Notes: generated from the sequence alone by a model not told the origin. Shown: positions 9,971-17,683, numbered from the stretch's first letter. The stretch: DNA of 53,103 bases from Streptococcus vicugnae (GCF_016461705.1 NZ_JAEMHW010000007.1:1-53103), one strand, 5' to 3'. Program-made: numbers and translations.

Positions 9971-10891
9971 ATGTTTGAGGTATTGAAGCCTGATAAAAAA
10001 GCAGTAGGTATGCGGTTAAGGCAGGTTAAAGATGACCTAGGACTCTCTTTTTCGGAATTTGGTCGACGACTAGATTTAAAGAAACCCACTATCAATGCCT
10101 ACGTTAGGGGAGATAACTTAGCCCCTTTAGAAGTTTTGGAAAAAGTCTCTAGACTGTATGGAAAGCCAGTTGATTGGTTTTATTATGGCGAGCTTACTGA
10201 TTATATTGCTAGTTATATTGAGAAAATCGGATATGGTATCTTTTTAAAAGAGCACCCCAATCTTCCTCAACAAATCGAAGAAGAGCTTTTTAGATTGAAA
10301 AATAATCCTAAACGAGTTATTAAAGAACAAGGTGGCTTAATCAGAGAGAGGATAGAGATAAGTTGGAAAAGTGAAACAGGTTATCCAGATGAAGGTTACC
10401 TTGAGAATGTTTTTTTTGATTTTTTTGAAAAGCTTAGTAGACAGGATATAAAACAGAGGGCAGAAGATTATTTAGCTACTCATACCAACTTTTCAGAAGC
10501 ACAGCTAATGGAAGCCGTAAATTATGTAACCAATACTATCTATACAACATATCAATTAGTGAGAGATTTAAAGGACTTGACTAGTGAAACTATCGCTAGT
10601 GAGGTTCAGAATATTAGCGAGGAGCTTATCAAAAGAGATGTTCCAGCTGGTAGCAGCCCAGTTCATTATGATGACAGCTTTCTTTTGGGAAAGTTAATTA
10701 ATATCTTGGAGGATAGTCAGGAAACACGGCAACTATTATCTAATCTGTCACTTGAATTAACCAACATGCCTTTTTCACAATTTCATTATGGCTATGAGTT
10801 AGTTGATGCTATGCAGTCTTTACGCCCAAAGTTGATTGAATTATATAATCAAACAAATTATGATGATTGGATTAACTGGGCTGAAAAGTGA
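9971..10891 (+). CDS. XRE-family regulator of the element
   Basis: Predicted repressor or regulator of the mobile element. An N-terminal XRE helix-turn-helix (GMRLRQVKDDLGLSFSEFGRRLDLKKPTINAYVRGDN split over residues 13-50) is followed by about 230 residues of mostly helical, charged sequence with no recognisable peptidase or sensor motif. I start it at ATG 9971 (306 aa), preceded by AAGGAGA; the frame extends to 9890 but runs through the promoter. It is divergent from the replication operon across an ATATACG operator array, so it probably keeps excision and replication off until a signal arrives. Confidence 0.8.
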   Translation: MFEVLKPDKKAVGMRLRQVKDDLGLSFSEFGRRLDLKKPTINAYVRGDNLAPLEVLEKVSRLYGKPVDWFYYGELTDYIASYIEKIGYGIFLKEHPNLPQQIEEELFRLKNNPKRVIKEQGGLIRERIEISWKSETGYPDEGYLENVFFDFFEKLSRQDIKQRAEDYLATHTNFSEAQLMEAVNYVTNTIYTTYQLVRDLKDLTSETIASEVQNISEELIKRDVPAGSSPVHYDDSFLLGKLINILEDSQETRQLLSNLSLELTNMPFSQFHYGYELVDAMQSLRPKLIELYNQTNYDDWINWAEK

Positions 10892-10929
10892 TATATTTGA
10901 AAGGAATTTTGAAGGAGGGAGAGAGAATT

Positions 10930-12435
10930 ATGAATAGACTACGTGATTTATTTTTTTATAGCATTACAAGAATTAATTATGTCATTTTTATATTTGCTAT
11001 TTTAATTTCAATTGGATTTTTTGGGTGGTTTTCATTAATTGGGCTATCAATTTCAGGAGTGATATTTTTCTTTTTTAGGAAAAAAATATTATCTTGGTTA
11101 GAATGGACTTATATAAAGATTATTCATAAAAAAAAAGCTATTGTATTATTAGCTATCATTTTCCAATTAGTTGTTTTAATATCAGCTAAACTTCTAATAC
11201 GACGTGATGCAGCAGTAGTATTTACAGGTGCTTTTCACTATATTTCAGAAAGTTCAATTGCTGAGTACCTAACTAGGAATCCAAATAATCTTTCTCTCTT
11301 TTTATATGAAAGACTATTTTTTAATATATTTGGTGCTAATGGGCTTTGGATTATGATGTTTTTGAATATGATTTACATTAACACTTCTGCTTGTATTAGT
11401 TATCATTTTACTAAAAAATATTTTAATCAAGAAGTAGCCAACCTCTGTTTTTTATTTTACATGGTGTTGATTATGTTTTCTCCTCTCTTTTTAACTATGT
11501 ATACAGATGTTTTATCTTTACCACTCCTATCAATTCAAGTTGGTTTAGCTCTCTCCTTACTTAAGGTTGATAATTTTTATGAAGTGATTAGAAAAATGAG
11601 TTTTTTAGGAATAATAACAGGAATAGCTTATTTTTTTCGCCCGACTAGCTTAATCTTAATAATTGCATTTATGATATGTCTATTTTTTCATAAAAGATTT
11701 AAAAAAATGTTTTTATCAATTTTAGTTTTCATACTCTCCTTTGGAGTGATTTTTTCAGGTGGGAATTTTATTAAAAAGAATCAAACAGAAGTTCAACTGG
11801 TAGAAGGTGAAGGGTTAGCAAAAACAGCTTTAGTATTTGTTGATTTAGGTTTAACTTTTACAGGGACGGATCAGGAGGATATGAAAGATGGATTGCTTCA
11901 ATATATTGATGAAAGTGAGCATGATAACTATAACAATGGCATGTTTGCCACTGAAAATGTCATTAAAGATATTAAGAGACGTATAGCTAATTATAACATC
12001 TTTACATTTAGTGCGCATATTTTAGTAAAACTTGGAGCAACGGTTATGGACGGTAGCTTGGGGTGGACATATTTTGAGGATCTTCAAAAGGAAAAAACGC
12101 CCTATATTTCCCCGCTATACGATAAAATAAAAGATAATAAATTTCTAACAATAGTTCGTCACACAGTCATTACAAAAGATACACCAAATTATCAAATAAT
12201 ATTTACTATTGAGCAACTCACATGGCTTGTATTATTATGTGGTCTAGTCTTAAGTATAAAAAAAACAGATAAGAAAGCAATTGAAATAAATTTTTTACAT
12301 TTAACGATTTTTGGAGGCTTGCTCTTCTTAATGATTTTTGAAGGAGGGAAAACACGTTATCTTATTCAATTCTTACCACAGATAATTTTATTAGCAAGCT
12401 TAGGGTGGCATAGTAAAAGTATTGGTATAAAATAA
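10930..12435 (+). CDS. polytopic membrane protein, GT-C glycosyltransferase-like
   Basis: A 501-residue integral membrane protein with roughly ten hydrophobic segments. An early loop has RRDAAVVFTGAFHYISESSI, where a GT-C enzyme would carry its acidic catalytic loop, and the C-terminus ends GGKTRYLIQFLPQIILLASLGW. This end pattern is seen in GT39/PMT-like and related membrane glycosyltransferases (TIGR03766-like). The start at 10930 is chosen for the strong GAAGGAGG 11 nt upstream; a GTG overlapping the XRE stop has none. Codons are very A/T-rich. A role in modifying cell wall or a surface glycan, perhaps shielding the host cell, is an inference. Confidence 0.6.
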   Translation: MNRLRDLFFYSITRINYVIFIFAILISIGFFGWFSLIGLSISGVIFFFFRKKILSWLEWTYIKIIHKKKAIVLLAIIFQLVVLISAKLLIRRDAAVVFTGAFHYISESSIAEYLTRNPNNLSLFLYERLFFNIFGANGLWIMMFLNMIYINTSACISYHFTKKYFNQEVANLCFLFYMVLIMFSPLFLTMYTDVLSLPLLSIQVGLALSLLKVDNFYEVIRKMSFLGIITGIAYFFRPTSLILIIAFMICLFFHKRFKKMFLSILVFILSFGVIFSGGNFIKKNQTEVQLVEGEGLAKTALVFVDLGLTFTGTDQEDMKDGLLQYIDESEHDNYNNGMFATENVIKDIKRRIANYNIFTFSAHILVKLGATVMDGSLGWTYFEDLQKEKTPYISPLYDKIKDNKFLTIVRHTVITKDTPNYQIIFTIEQLTWLVLLCGLVLSIKKTDKKAIEINFLHLTIFGGLLFLMIFEGGKTRYLIQFLPQIILLASLGWHSKSIGIK

Positions 12436-12447
12436 AAAGAGTAAAAG

Positions 12448-12540
12448 TGAGCTGCCCCAAAAGTTAGACATAAAATCTAACGATTGGGGTGTTTTTTTAT
12501 GAAACTAAGTTATGAAAATAAACTAAAGATATTGTATGCG
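12448..12540 (+). mobile_element. IS3-family (IS861/IS150-like) left-end remnant
   Basis: Starts with TGAGCTGCCCCAAAAGTTAG, a terminal inverted repeat typical of this IS group, and continues into the first codons of a transposase OrfA (MKLSYENKLKIL from ATG 12499). The reading frame then decays into unrelated sequence. Only about 90 bp remain and no right end is seen. The internal imperfect stem CCCCAA..GTTAGA/TCTAAC..TTGGGG (12454-12487) plus a following T run could also terminate the upstream gene. Confidence 0.75.
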
Positions 12541-12560
12541 TTTTTATTCAATGATAAAAT
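12532..12560 (+). promoter_or_regulatory. candidate promoter of the bacteriocin immunity/export genes
   Basis: TTGTAT (12532-12537), 17 bp, TAAAAT (12555-12560) with an extended TG. The -35 lies at the edge of the IS remnant, so the promoter may be partly IS-derived. GGGAGG and AAGGAG ribosome-binding signals follow before ATG 12594. Confidence 0.55.
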
Positions 12561-12593
12561 ATATAGTATAAAGAAATTGGGAGGCAAGGAGAT

Positions 12594-14030
12594 ATGAACC
12601 TTAGAGTCAAATTTATAAAGTCACATAAAATGATATTATTTTATCAGTTCCTAATTAGCTTGCTAATATTTACTGGTATATTTTTTACGTTAAATATATT
12701 AGTTGGATTAAGCTTATTTTATTTTAATGGACCTAGTTCATTAAGAGATGTAGTGAGTTTAGAAGTTAACTTAGGTGAAATAGAGTCTGATAGTACCCCT
12801 GATACTTATAATATAAGTGATGTAAATTTAGTAAAGAAATCTGTATTAAATGAGCTGAGTAAAAATAAAGATTTTGTAGAAAAGGCAGATATTTTTTTAT
12901 CCGAAGAGTTGTATACTCCTTCAATTCAAAGTGTAGATTTAATAAATACTCCAAACATAGGTGTTTTCAATATAAGAGGGACAAGTAATAATTATCTATT
13001 TGATGAGTATCTGGGAAGCATAAATGTTTATAAAGGAATCTCACCTAATGCAGAAGAGTTTTATGATACTCCAAATGCTGCAATAGTTAGTAGATACGTA
13101 GCTGAAAAAAATCATTTTCATATTGGAGATCATATTGAACTAGTTGCTTATACTGATATAGGATCCTCATCAGAAAAAACATTTTCTTATAATATAGAAA
13201 TAGTGGGCTTATATGATTTTTATCCAAGTGAAACTCTGACTTCTTTAATAGCTAATGAGTATCAAGAGGACGACCATGAACATGAGGAAAAACTGAAATT
13301 TTATGATTCTCTTTTAGAAAATAAAGCACAAATTTTAAATTATAGATTCAATGTAATATATATGTCTAATGATTCGGTTTTAGATTATATCTATTCATAT
13401 TCTGAAAACTCTGATATTTTATCAGATACTCCTGTTTATCAAGCTACATTCAAACTTCATAATTCAAATTTAGATACGCAGTTTTCTAAATTTGCTAATA
13501 AAAAACTACCTAAATATTTTAAAATAGAGTCCATGAGTAGTGAATTTCAAAAACATTTTTTTCCTGTTAAGTATACTATCACTTTACTAGGGGGTGTAAT
13601 ATTTATTTTGGTTATGTTGTTAGTTTTTTCTTATAAATTACCTCTTAAACTTGGAAATATACGAAAAGAGATATTATTTTTAGTTAGTCATGGATTGCGA
13701 CACAATCAACTTCTCATAGAAATTAATAAAATAATGATACCCACAAATATAATAAGTTTATTAGTTGGACTTATTGCTGGTACTTATGGTGTAAAATTTA
13801 TTTCTAATGAAAATATTGAGAGTATTTTAAATATTTTTTCTGATGAATTTGAGGGTACTGGTACTAATTTGGAATATCTAAATATAGATTTAATTCCTAC
13901 AACCCCTAATTTTGAAATCTATTTAGGTTATAGTAGTCAATACATTATCATTTCAATAATTTTAGTCACTATTATTGCAATAATAACTATTTTATCATTA
14001 CAACGCTATGTGAAAAAGTTAATCGGATAA
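12594..14030 (+). CDS. MacB/FtsX-like ABC transporter permease
   Basis: Membrane subunit of an ABC system, 478 aa. One N-terminal membrane helix (about residues 12-40) is followed by a large extracellular domain (about 45-325, MacB periplasmic-core type, with NAAIVSRYVAEKNHFHIGDHIELVAYTD). Three C-terminal membrane helices follow (about 330-350, 380-400, 445-470). This 1+3 topology is that of MacB/LolC proteins, which act by mechanotransmission rather than classical transport. It is next to a degenerate ATPase and a bacteriocin exporter, so self-protection against the bacteriocin is the likely role, by inference. It is very A/T-rich. Confidence 0.8.
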   Translation: MNLRVKFIKSHKMILFYQFLISLLIFTGIFFTLNILVGLSLFYFNGPSSLRDVVSLEVNLGEIESDSTPDTYNISDVNLVKKSVLNELSKNKDFVEKADIFLSEELYTPSIQSVDLINTPNIGVFNIRGTSNNYLFDEYLGSINVYKGISPNAEEFYDTPNAAIVSRYVAEKNHFHIGDHIELVAYTDIGSSSEKTFSYNIEIVGLYDFYPSETLTSLIANEYQEDDHEHEEKLKFYDSLLENKAQILNYRFNVIYMSNDSVLDYIYSYSENSDILSDTPVYQATFKLHNSNLDTQFSKFANKKLPKYFKIESMSSEFQKHFFPVKYTITLLGGVIFILVMLLVFSYKLPLKLGNIRKEILFLVSHGLRHNQLLIEINKIMIPTNIISLLVGLIAGTYGVKFISNENIESILNIFSDEFEGTGTNLEYLNIDLIPTTPNFEIYLGYSSQYIIISIILVTIIAIITILSLQRYVKKLIG

Positions 14031-14040
14031 AGGAGAGAAT

Positions 14041-14631
14041 ATGCTAAGATTTAATAATGTGCCTTTAGGAGAAAAACGTATTGTTAATTTTTCGTATACA
14101 TTTGAAAATGGAGCTATGTACATTGTTTATTCAAATGAGGTTGACTTACTAATATCATTATCCGAATCTCTATCTTTTTATAATAATCTTGATTATGGCG
14201 AAATTATTTTTTCAGAAACAGGTATAAATAAGTTTAGAGAAAACAACTGGAAGGAAATAATTACAAACATTGATGATTCACAAAACCCATTTTCCTTTTT
14301 AACGCCTATGGACTACTTTAGAATCTTTTTTGAAGATACTAAAGAGTGTTTAGAAGTATTACTTTCATTAGGCTTTGATGTGGATAAAGTAAACCTCAAT
14401 ATAAATGATTTACAGGAAGTTGAAAAAAAGCAACTTCAACTTGTTGAGGCTTATACTAGAAAGACGGAAATAATCTTATTAGATAGATTTTTAGATAATG
14501 TCTCAGGAGAAGAGCAGAATATATTACTCCTTAACATTAAGACACTATTTCAGTTCACCAAAAGTATAGTAATTATCATTTCTGGAAGTGATGAGTGGAA
14601 TCTATCTGGGTTTACGGTAGTAAATATTTAA
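14041..14631 (+). CDS. degenerate ABC ATPase-like subunit (no Walker A)
   Basis: A 196-residue protein that lines up with LolD/MacB-type nucleotide-binding domains from end to end but has lost the catalytic motifs. NFSYTFENGAMYIVYSNEVD replaces the strand and GxxGxGKS loop. DLQEVEKKQLQLVEAYTR replaces the LSGGQQQR signature. IILLDRFLDNVSG replaces Walker B (Asp kept, catalytic Glu changed to Arg). IVIIISGSDEW stands where the H-loop His should be. Spacing and secondary structure remain normal, and the frame is intact, so it is not a decayed pseudogene. It probably pairs structurally with the permease 10 bp upstream, possibly as a non-hydrolysing partner. Function is inferred. Confidence 0.72.
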   Translation: MLRFNNVPLGEKRIVNFSYTFENGAMYIVYSNEVDLLISLSESLSFYNNLDYGEIIFSETGINKFRENNWKEIITNIDDSQNPFSFLTPMDYFRIFFEDTKECLEVLLSLGFDVDKVNLNINDLQEVEKKQLQLVEAYTRKTEIILLDRFLDNVSGEEQNILLLNIKTLFQFTKSIVIIISGSDEWNLSGFTVVNI

Positions 14632-14661
14632 AGATGTTTTATTATATGAGGAGATAAGCTT

Positions 14662-16788
14662 ATGAGATTTAAAGGTACTTTACAATATAATCCTGAGGAT
14701 TGTGGGGCTGCTTGTCTAGTATCTATTTTAAAGTATTATGAAGTAAATATACCTATAAGTCAAATTAGGAATGAATTATCTTATGGGAAAGAGGGAGCAA
14801 GTTTATTAGGAATAGTAAATGTAGCCGAAAAATATGGATTACAAGCAACTTCATATTATGCTAATTATGATGAACTTGTTACAGGAGTGATGAATTCGGA
14901 AGTAATATACCCTTTTATAGCGCATTTTGAATTAAGTAATGGGGATGGTCATTATGTTGTGGTTCTGAAAATGGATAAACTAAAAGTAAAAATATTTGAT
15001 CCAGCAGAGGGATTTAAGAAGATATCTATTAATCAATTTCACCAACTATGGACTGGATATATTGTTAACTTTGAATCTATGGAAGGTCTCTCTAGGATAA
15101 ATTTTTCTGAAAGTGACTATAAGCTTCTAAAATTCTTTTTGAAAAATAATAAAGTATATTTTCTTAAAATATTTTTATTATCAATATTAGCCACTATAAT
15201 ATCCTATGCTGGCGCAATATTTACAAGATATGTTGTTGATAGTTATATTCTAAATTCAGGTTATTCTTCAAGTAATTTTAATATAATTTTCTTGAGATTA
15301 GGCTTTTTAGTTTCTCTTTTTATATTTTTATATTTTCTTCAAGTAATATTTAATTTTGAGAAAGGAAAAACAGTAGCATTATTAGCTAAGAAATTTAATA
15401 TTGAACTCTCTAAAAAATTTTATAAGAAAATATTAACTGTACCAGATAGTATATTAAATAGAATTGAGAGGGGTGAAATACTGTCTAGATTTCAAAGTAT
15501 TTTAGAACTACAACAAGTATTCCTAGGTTCAGTATTTATAATAATGATTAATTCTTTTATTTCTATTATTGGAGGAATAGTACTTTTTAGTATAAGCAAA
15601 GAGTTGTTTGCTTTGGTGATAGTGATGTTAATTTTATATGGAGGCGTTATTACATATTTTCTTCCTAAAATAAGAGTATTAAACAAAAAGTTTTATACAG
15701 AATACTCCAAAGAATTAACTGATTTTTCACAATCATTAAATGGAGTATCTAGTATTAAGAGTACAAATTCAGAAAGTTGGTTTAAACAAAAATTCGAATT
15801 TTCTGTGAGAGGAACTGCTGACTCTCAATATAAATTAGGAAAAATGGGATATTTTATAGATTCTATAACAACGTTTATTGAGTTAGTTGGTATGTTATTA
15901 ATATTGGTTACAGGAGCAGTCTTAGTAAAAAATAATCATTTTACAATGGGAACATTAATTGAGTTTCAGACAATGATGACATTTTTTATTGAGCCTTTTA
16001 GAGAGCTTGTATTATTACAAGATGATATTCAAAATTTTAAAATTACATTTAGTAGACTGAATGACATAGTTTTAGAAATACAAGAAAGTACATTATATAG
16101 AAATCGCTCATCTATAAAGATAAAAAAATATGATATTGAACTCTTGGATATTTCTTACTCAACAGGATTTACTAAACCAATTATAGAGAATATTAACTTA
16201 AAGATAAAACAAGGTGAACATGTAGGCATAGTCGGAAAAAGTGGTAGTGGAAAATCAACACTTTTAAAACTTATAGCAACTATAAATACTCCAACGAGCG
16301 GAGAAATATTAATCGGAGGTTATAATTATAGTTATCTATCTTTAGAAGACATCAGGTCAAATATATCATATGTAGAGCAAGAACCTCACCTTTTTTCTGG
16401 CAGCGTAATGGATAATTTAACATTAGGTAGGGATTATTTAATTGATAATGAATTCCTTTTTGAAGTGTGTGAAGCCTGTGGGATTTTTAATATAAATGGC
16501 TTGGGTCATAGTGTATTTCAACTAATTTTAATGGAGAGCGCAAAAAATTTATCAGGAGGTCAAAAGCAACAAATTGCTTTAGCTAGAGCTATATTACAAA
16601 GACCTAAAATTTTAATTTTAGATGAGGCGACAGGTAATATTGATAGCTACACAGAGCATAAAATTCACGATTACTTCAATGAACATTGTCAAGAGATGAC
16701 AATAATAAGTGTATCACATAGTGATACTTTAAAGGATTATTCTCAAAAGATTTTTCAAATTCATGACAGAAAATTAAAAAAATTATAA
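14662..16788 (+). CDS. bacteriocin ABC exporter with C39 leader peptidase
   Basis: Dedicated exporter (708 aa) that cleaves the double-glycine leader and secretes the peptide encoded just downstream. The N-terminal C39 peptidase domain (about residues 1-135) has catalytic Cys14 (PEDCGAACL), His97 (GDGHYVVVL) and Asp113 (IFDPAEG). A six-helix transmembrane domain spans about 165-450. The ATPase has Walker A GKSGSGKST (525-533), signature LSGGQKQQ, Walker B ILILDEATGNID and an H-loop His in SVSHSD. All motifs are intact, in contrast to the degenerate ATPase before it. Architecture matches LagD/ComA/NukT. Confidence 0.93.
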   Translation: MRFKGTLQYNPEDCGAACLVSILKYYEVNIPISQIRNELSYGKEGASLLGIVNVAEKYGLQATSYYANYDELVTGVMNSEVIYPFIAHFELSNGDGHYVVVLKMDKLKVKIFDPAEGFKKISINQFHQLWTGYIVNFESMEGLSRINFSESDYKLLKFFLKNNKVYFLKIFLLSILATIISYAGAIFTRYVVDSYILNSGYSSSNFNIIFLRLGFLVSLFIFLYFLQVIFNFEKGKTVALLAKKFNIELSKKFYKKILTVPDSILNRIERGEILSRFQSILELQQVFLGSVFIIMINSFISIIGGIVLFSISKELFALVIVMLILYGGVITYFLPKIRVLNKKFYTEYSKELTDFSQSLNGVSSIKSTNSESWFKQKFEFSVRGTADSQYKLGKMGYFIDSITTFIELVGMLLILVTGAVLVKNNHFTMGTLIEFQTMMTFFIEPFRELVLLQDDIQNFKITFSRLNDIVLEIQESTLYRNRSSIKIKKYDIELLDISYSTGFTKPIIENINLKIKQGEHVGIVGKSGSGKSTLLKLIATINTPTSGEILIGGYNYSYLSLEDIRSNISYVEQEPHLFSGSVMDNLTLGRDYLIDNEFLFEVCEACGIFNINGLGHSVFQLILMESAKNLSGGQKQQIALARAILQRPKILILDEATGNIDSYTEHKIHDYFNEHCQEMTIISVSHSDTLKDYSQKIFQIHDRKLKKL

Positions 16789-16796
16789 GATTATTA

Positions 16797-16825
16797 TTGT
16801 AATCGCTTGCATCGTATGATATAAT
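16797..16825 (+). promoter_or_regulatory. bacteriocin gene promoter with overlapping cre-like site
   Basis: TTGTAA (16797-16802), 17 bp, TATAAT (16820-16825) with an extended TG. TGTAATCGCTTGCA (16798-16811) matches the cre consensus TGWAANCGNTNWCA at 13 of 14 positions and covers the -35 box, suggesting catabolite repression of the peptide. This gives the peptide gene a promoter separate from its exporter. Confidence 0.65.
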
Positions 16826-16858
16826 TAATCTGTAGAAATTAGAAGGAGGAAAAGTATC

Positions 16859-17041
16859 ATGAAAAAGCTTCAAAAAGATGAAATGATGCAAGTGCATGGT
16901 GGCGCTGGTTGGTTTTGGAGATGTGGAAAATGTAAATATAAGAGTGCATGGCATGCGCTAAAGTCAACGGCTCAAGCTAATGCTGATGCCCACACTTCTA
17001 TTTATGGTAGTTCACATAAAACGGCGGTTTACTACGGTTAG
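16859..17041 (+). CDS. double-glycine bacteriocin precursor with CxxC and His motif
   Basis: A 60-residue prepeptide. The leader MKKLQKDEMMQVHGG fits the double-glycine consensus exactly (Leu -12, Glu -8, Met -7, Val -4, Gly -2, Gly -1). Cleavage by the adjacent C39 exporter would release a 45-residue cationic peptide starting AGWFWRCGKCKYKSAW. The mature part has Cys22-x2-Cys25 directly after an aromatic patch, then His32, His45 and His53. This could bind zinc or form one tight disulfide. The C-terminus ends KTAVYYG. AGGAGG is 9 nt before the ATG. A terminator follows. There are no Ser/Thr-Cys patterns of a lantibiotic. I do not recognise a named bacteriocin family. Confidence 0.87.
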   Translation: MKKLQKDEMMQVHGGAGWFWRCGKCKYKSAWHALKSTAQANADAHTSIYGSSHKTAVYYG

Positions 17042-17066
17042 ATTGCCCTACCAAGTTTATTTTCTT

Positions 17067-17097
17067 AACTCACTCTTTCCTAGAGTGAGTTTTTTTA
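17067..17097 (+). terminator. terminator of the bacteriocin gene
   Basis: Ten-bp stem AACTCACTCT/AGAGTGAGTT (17067-17076 with 17082-17091), 5-nt loop, T run. Confidence 0.88.
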
Positions 17098-17167
17098 TGT
17101 TATATTTTCTAGAGCGAGTTAGGGAAAGTAGTAGTTTCTTATCGGAAGTTATAAAGCTTTTGAAGTG

Positions 17168-17195
17168 AAAAAAACCACCCATAATTAAGGGGTGG
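17168..17195 (-). terminator. minus-strand terminator supplied by the element to rpmG
   Basis: Stem CCACCC/GGGTGG (17175-17180 with 17190-17195). On the minus strand a run of seven T follows. It stops leftward transcription coming out of rpmF-rpmG, whose own terminator was separated by the insertion. Confidence 0.75.
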
Positions 17196-17226
17196 CTAAT
17201 TATCCGATTCAATTTTCTTCCTAAAA

Positions 17227-17248
17227 GGTAGAGAAAAAGGTAGAGATT
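17227..17248. repeat. inner direct repeat, right copy (candidate integrase arm site)
   Basis: Same 22-bp sequence as 5891-5912 with one mismatch, in the same orientation, about 95 bp inside the right att site. The remaining sequence between 17097 and 17341 shows no gene. Confidence 0.6.
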
Positions 17249-17340
17249 CAATTGATTTTTAATGCAATATACTGAAATTCAAAAAATTAATAATCACATA
17301 AAATCAAGGTTTTAAACGTCAACTGACGTGTATTGAATGT

Positions 17341-17490
17341 CTATTTTACTTCAGTAAAGATTACGTGTTTACGCAATTTTGGTGAGTATTTTTTCAATTG
17401 AAGACGGTCTGGAGTGTTACGTTTGTTTTTTGAAGTAAGGTACAAGCGTTCACCAGATTCTTTGTGTTCAAGTGTAATATTTACGCGCAT
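17341..17490 (-). CDS. rpmG: 50S ribosomal protein L33
   Basis: A 49-residue basic ribosomal protein, [20 protein letters not shown] to HVIFTEVK, the standard length. It lacks the two CxxC pairs of zinc-binding L33, so it is the zinc-independent form. Its 3' end is the integration target of the element to the left. The reading frame is intact because the element's att core restores the final codons. It lies 16 bp downstream of rpmF in one operon. Confidence 0.95.
   Translation of the reverse strand: MRVNITLEHKESGERLYLTSKNKRNTPDRLQLKKYSPKLRKHVIFTEVK
17342..17361. repeat. right attachment site within rpmG
   Basis: Identical to 5791-5810. It forms the last codons of the intact rpmG copy. The base outside the repeat makes the stop TAG here and would make TAA at the left end, so the insertion swapped the rpmG tail without changing the protein. 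Confidence 0.9.
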
Positions 17491-17506
17491 GGTATCTCCC
17501 TTCTAA

Positions 17507-17683
17507 TTATTTAGCTGCTTTAGCGATTTTACGTCCTTTGTAGTATCCTTTAAGTGATACACGGTGAGAACGTGAGTAATCTCCAGTAGTTTCGTCAAAT
17601 TTAACTGATGGAGCAGTCAATTTGTAGTGTGTACGACGTTTGTTTTTCTTCGCTTTTGAAGTGTGACGTGCAGGTACTGCCAT
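17507..17683 (-). CDS. rpmF: 50S ribosomal protein L32
   Basis: A 58-residue ribosomal protein beginning [20 protein letters not shown] and containing the L32 core [19 protein letters not shown]. It is slightly shorter at the C-terminus (ends AKAAK) than the 60 residues I expect in streptococci. No zinc-binding cysteines are present. It is first gene of rpmF-rpmG, with GGAGG in reverse orientation just before the start. The AT-rich stretch at 17700-17800 carries its promoter, but I cannot choose one -10/-35 pair with confidence. Confidence 0.95.
   Translation of the reverse strand: MAVPARHTSKAKKNKRRTHYKLTAPSVKFDETTGDYSRSHRVSLKGYYKGRKIAKAAK

Larger units (their letters stand above)
5791..17361. 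mobile_element. integrated mobilizable-type element in rpmG, with bacteriocin cargo
   Basis: Bounded by a perfect 20-bp direct repeat that is the 3' end of rpmG (5791-5810 and 17342-17361). The integrase gene sits next to the left repeat. It carries integrase, a small HTH protein, a Rep_trans initiator, an origin-like region, an XRE regulator and cargo, but no type IV secretion genes. It therefore looks like an integrative mobilizable or satellite element rather than a self-transmissible ICE. Cargo genes from 10.9 to 17 kb are much richer in A+T than the flanking chromosome. The 3' end of rpmG is, to my knowledge, an established insertion site for streptococcal elements. Confidence 0.88.

Noticed and set aside
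10888..10929. Earlier GTG start of the GT-C-like protein overlapping the XRE stop
   Set aside because: No ribosome binding site precedes it, and the strong GAAGGAGG lies inside this stretch, serving ATG 10930.
17096..17167. 23-codon ORF after the bacteriocin terminator as a small immunity peptide
   Set aside because: Its ATG sits in the T run of the terminator, with no ribosome binding site and no promoter. The coding signal is weak.
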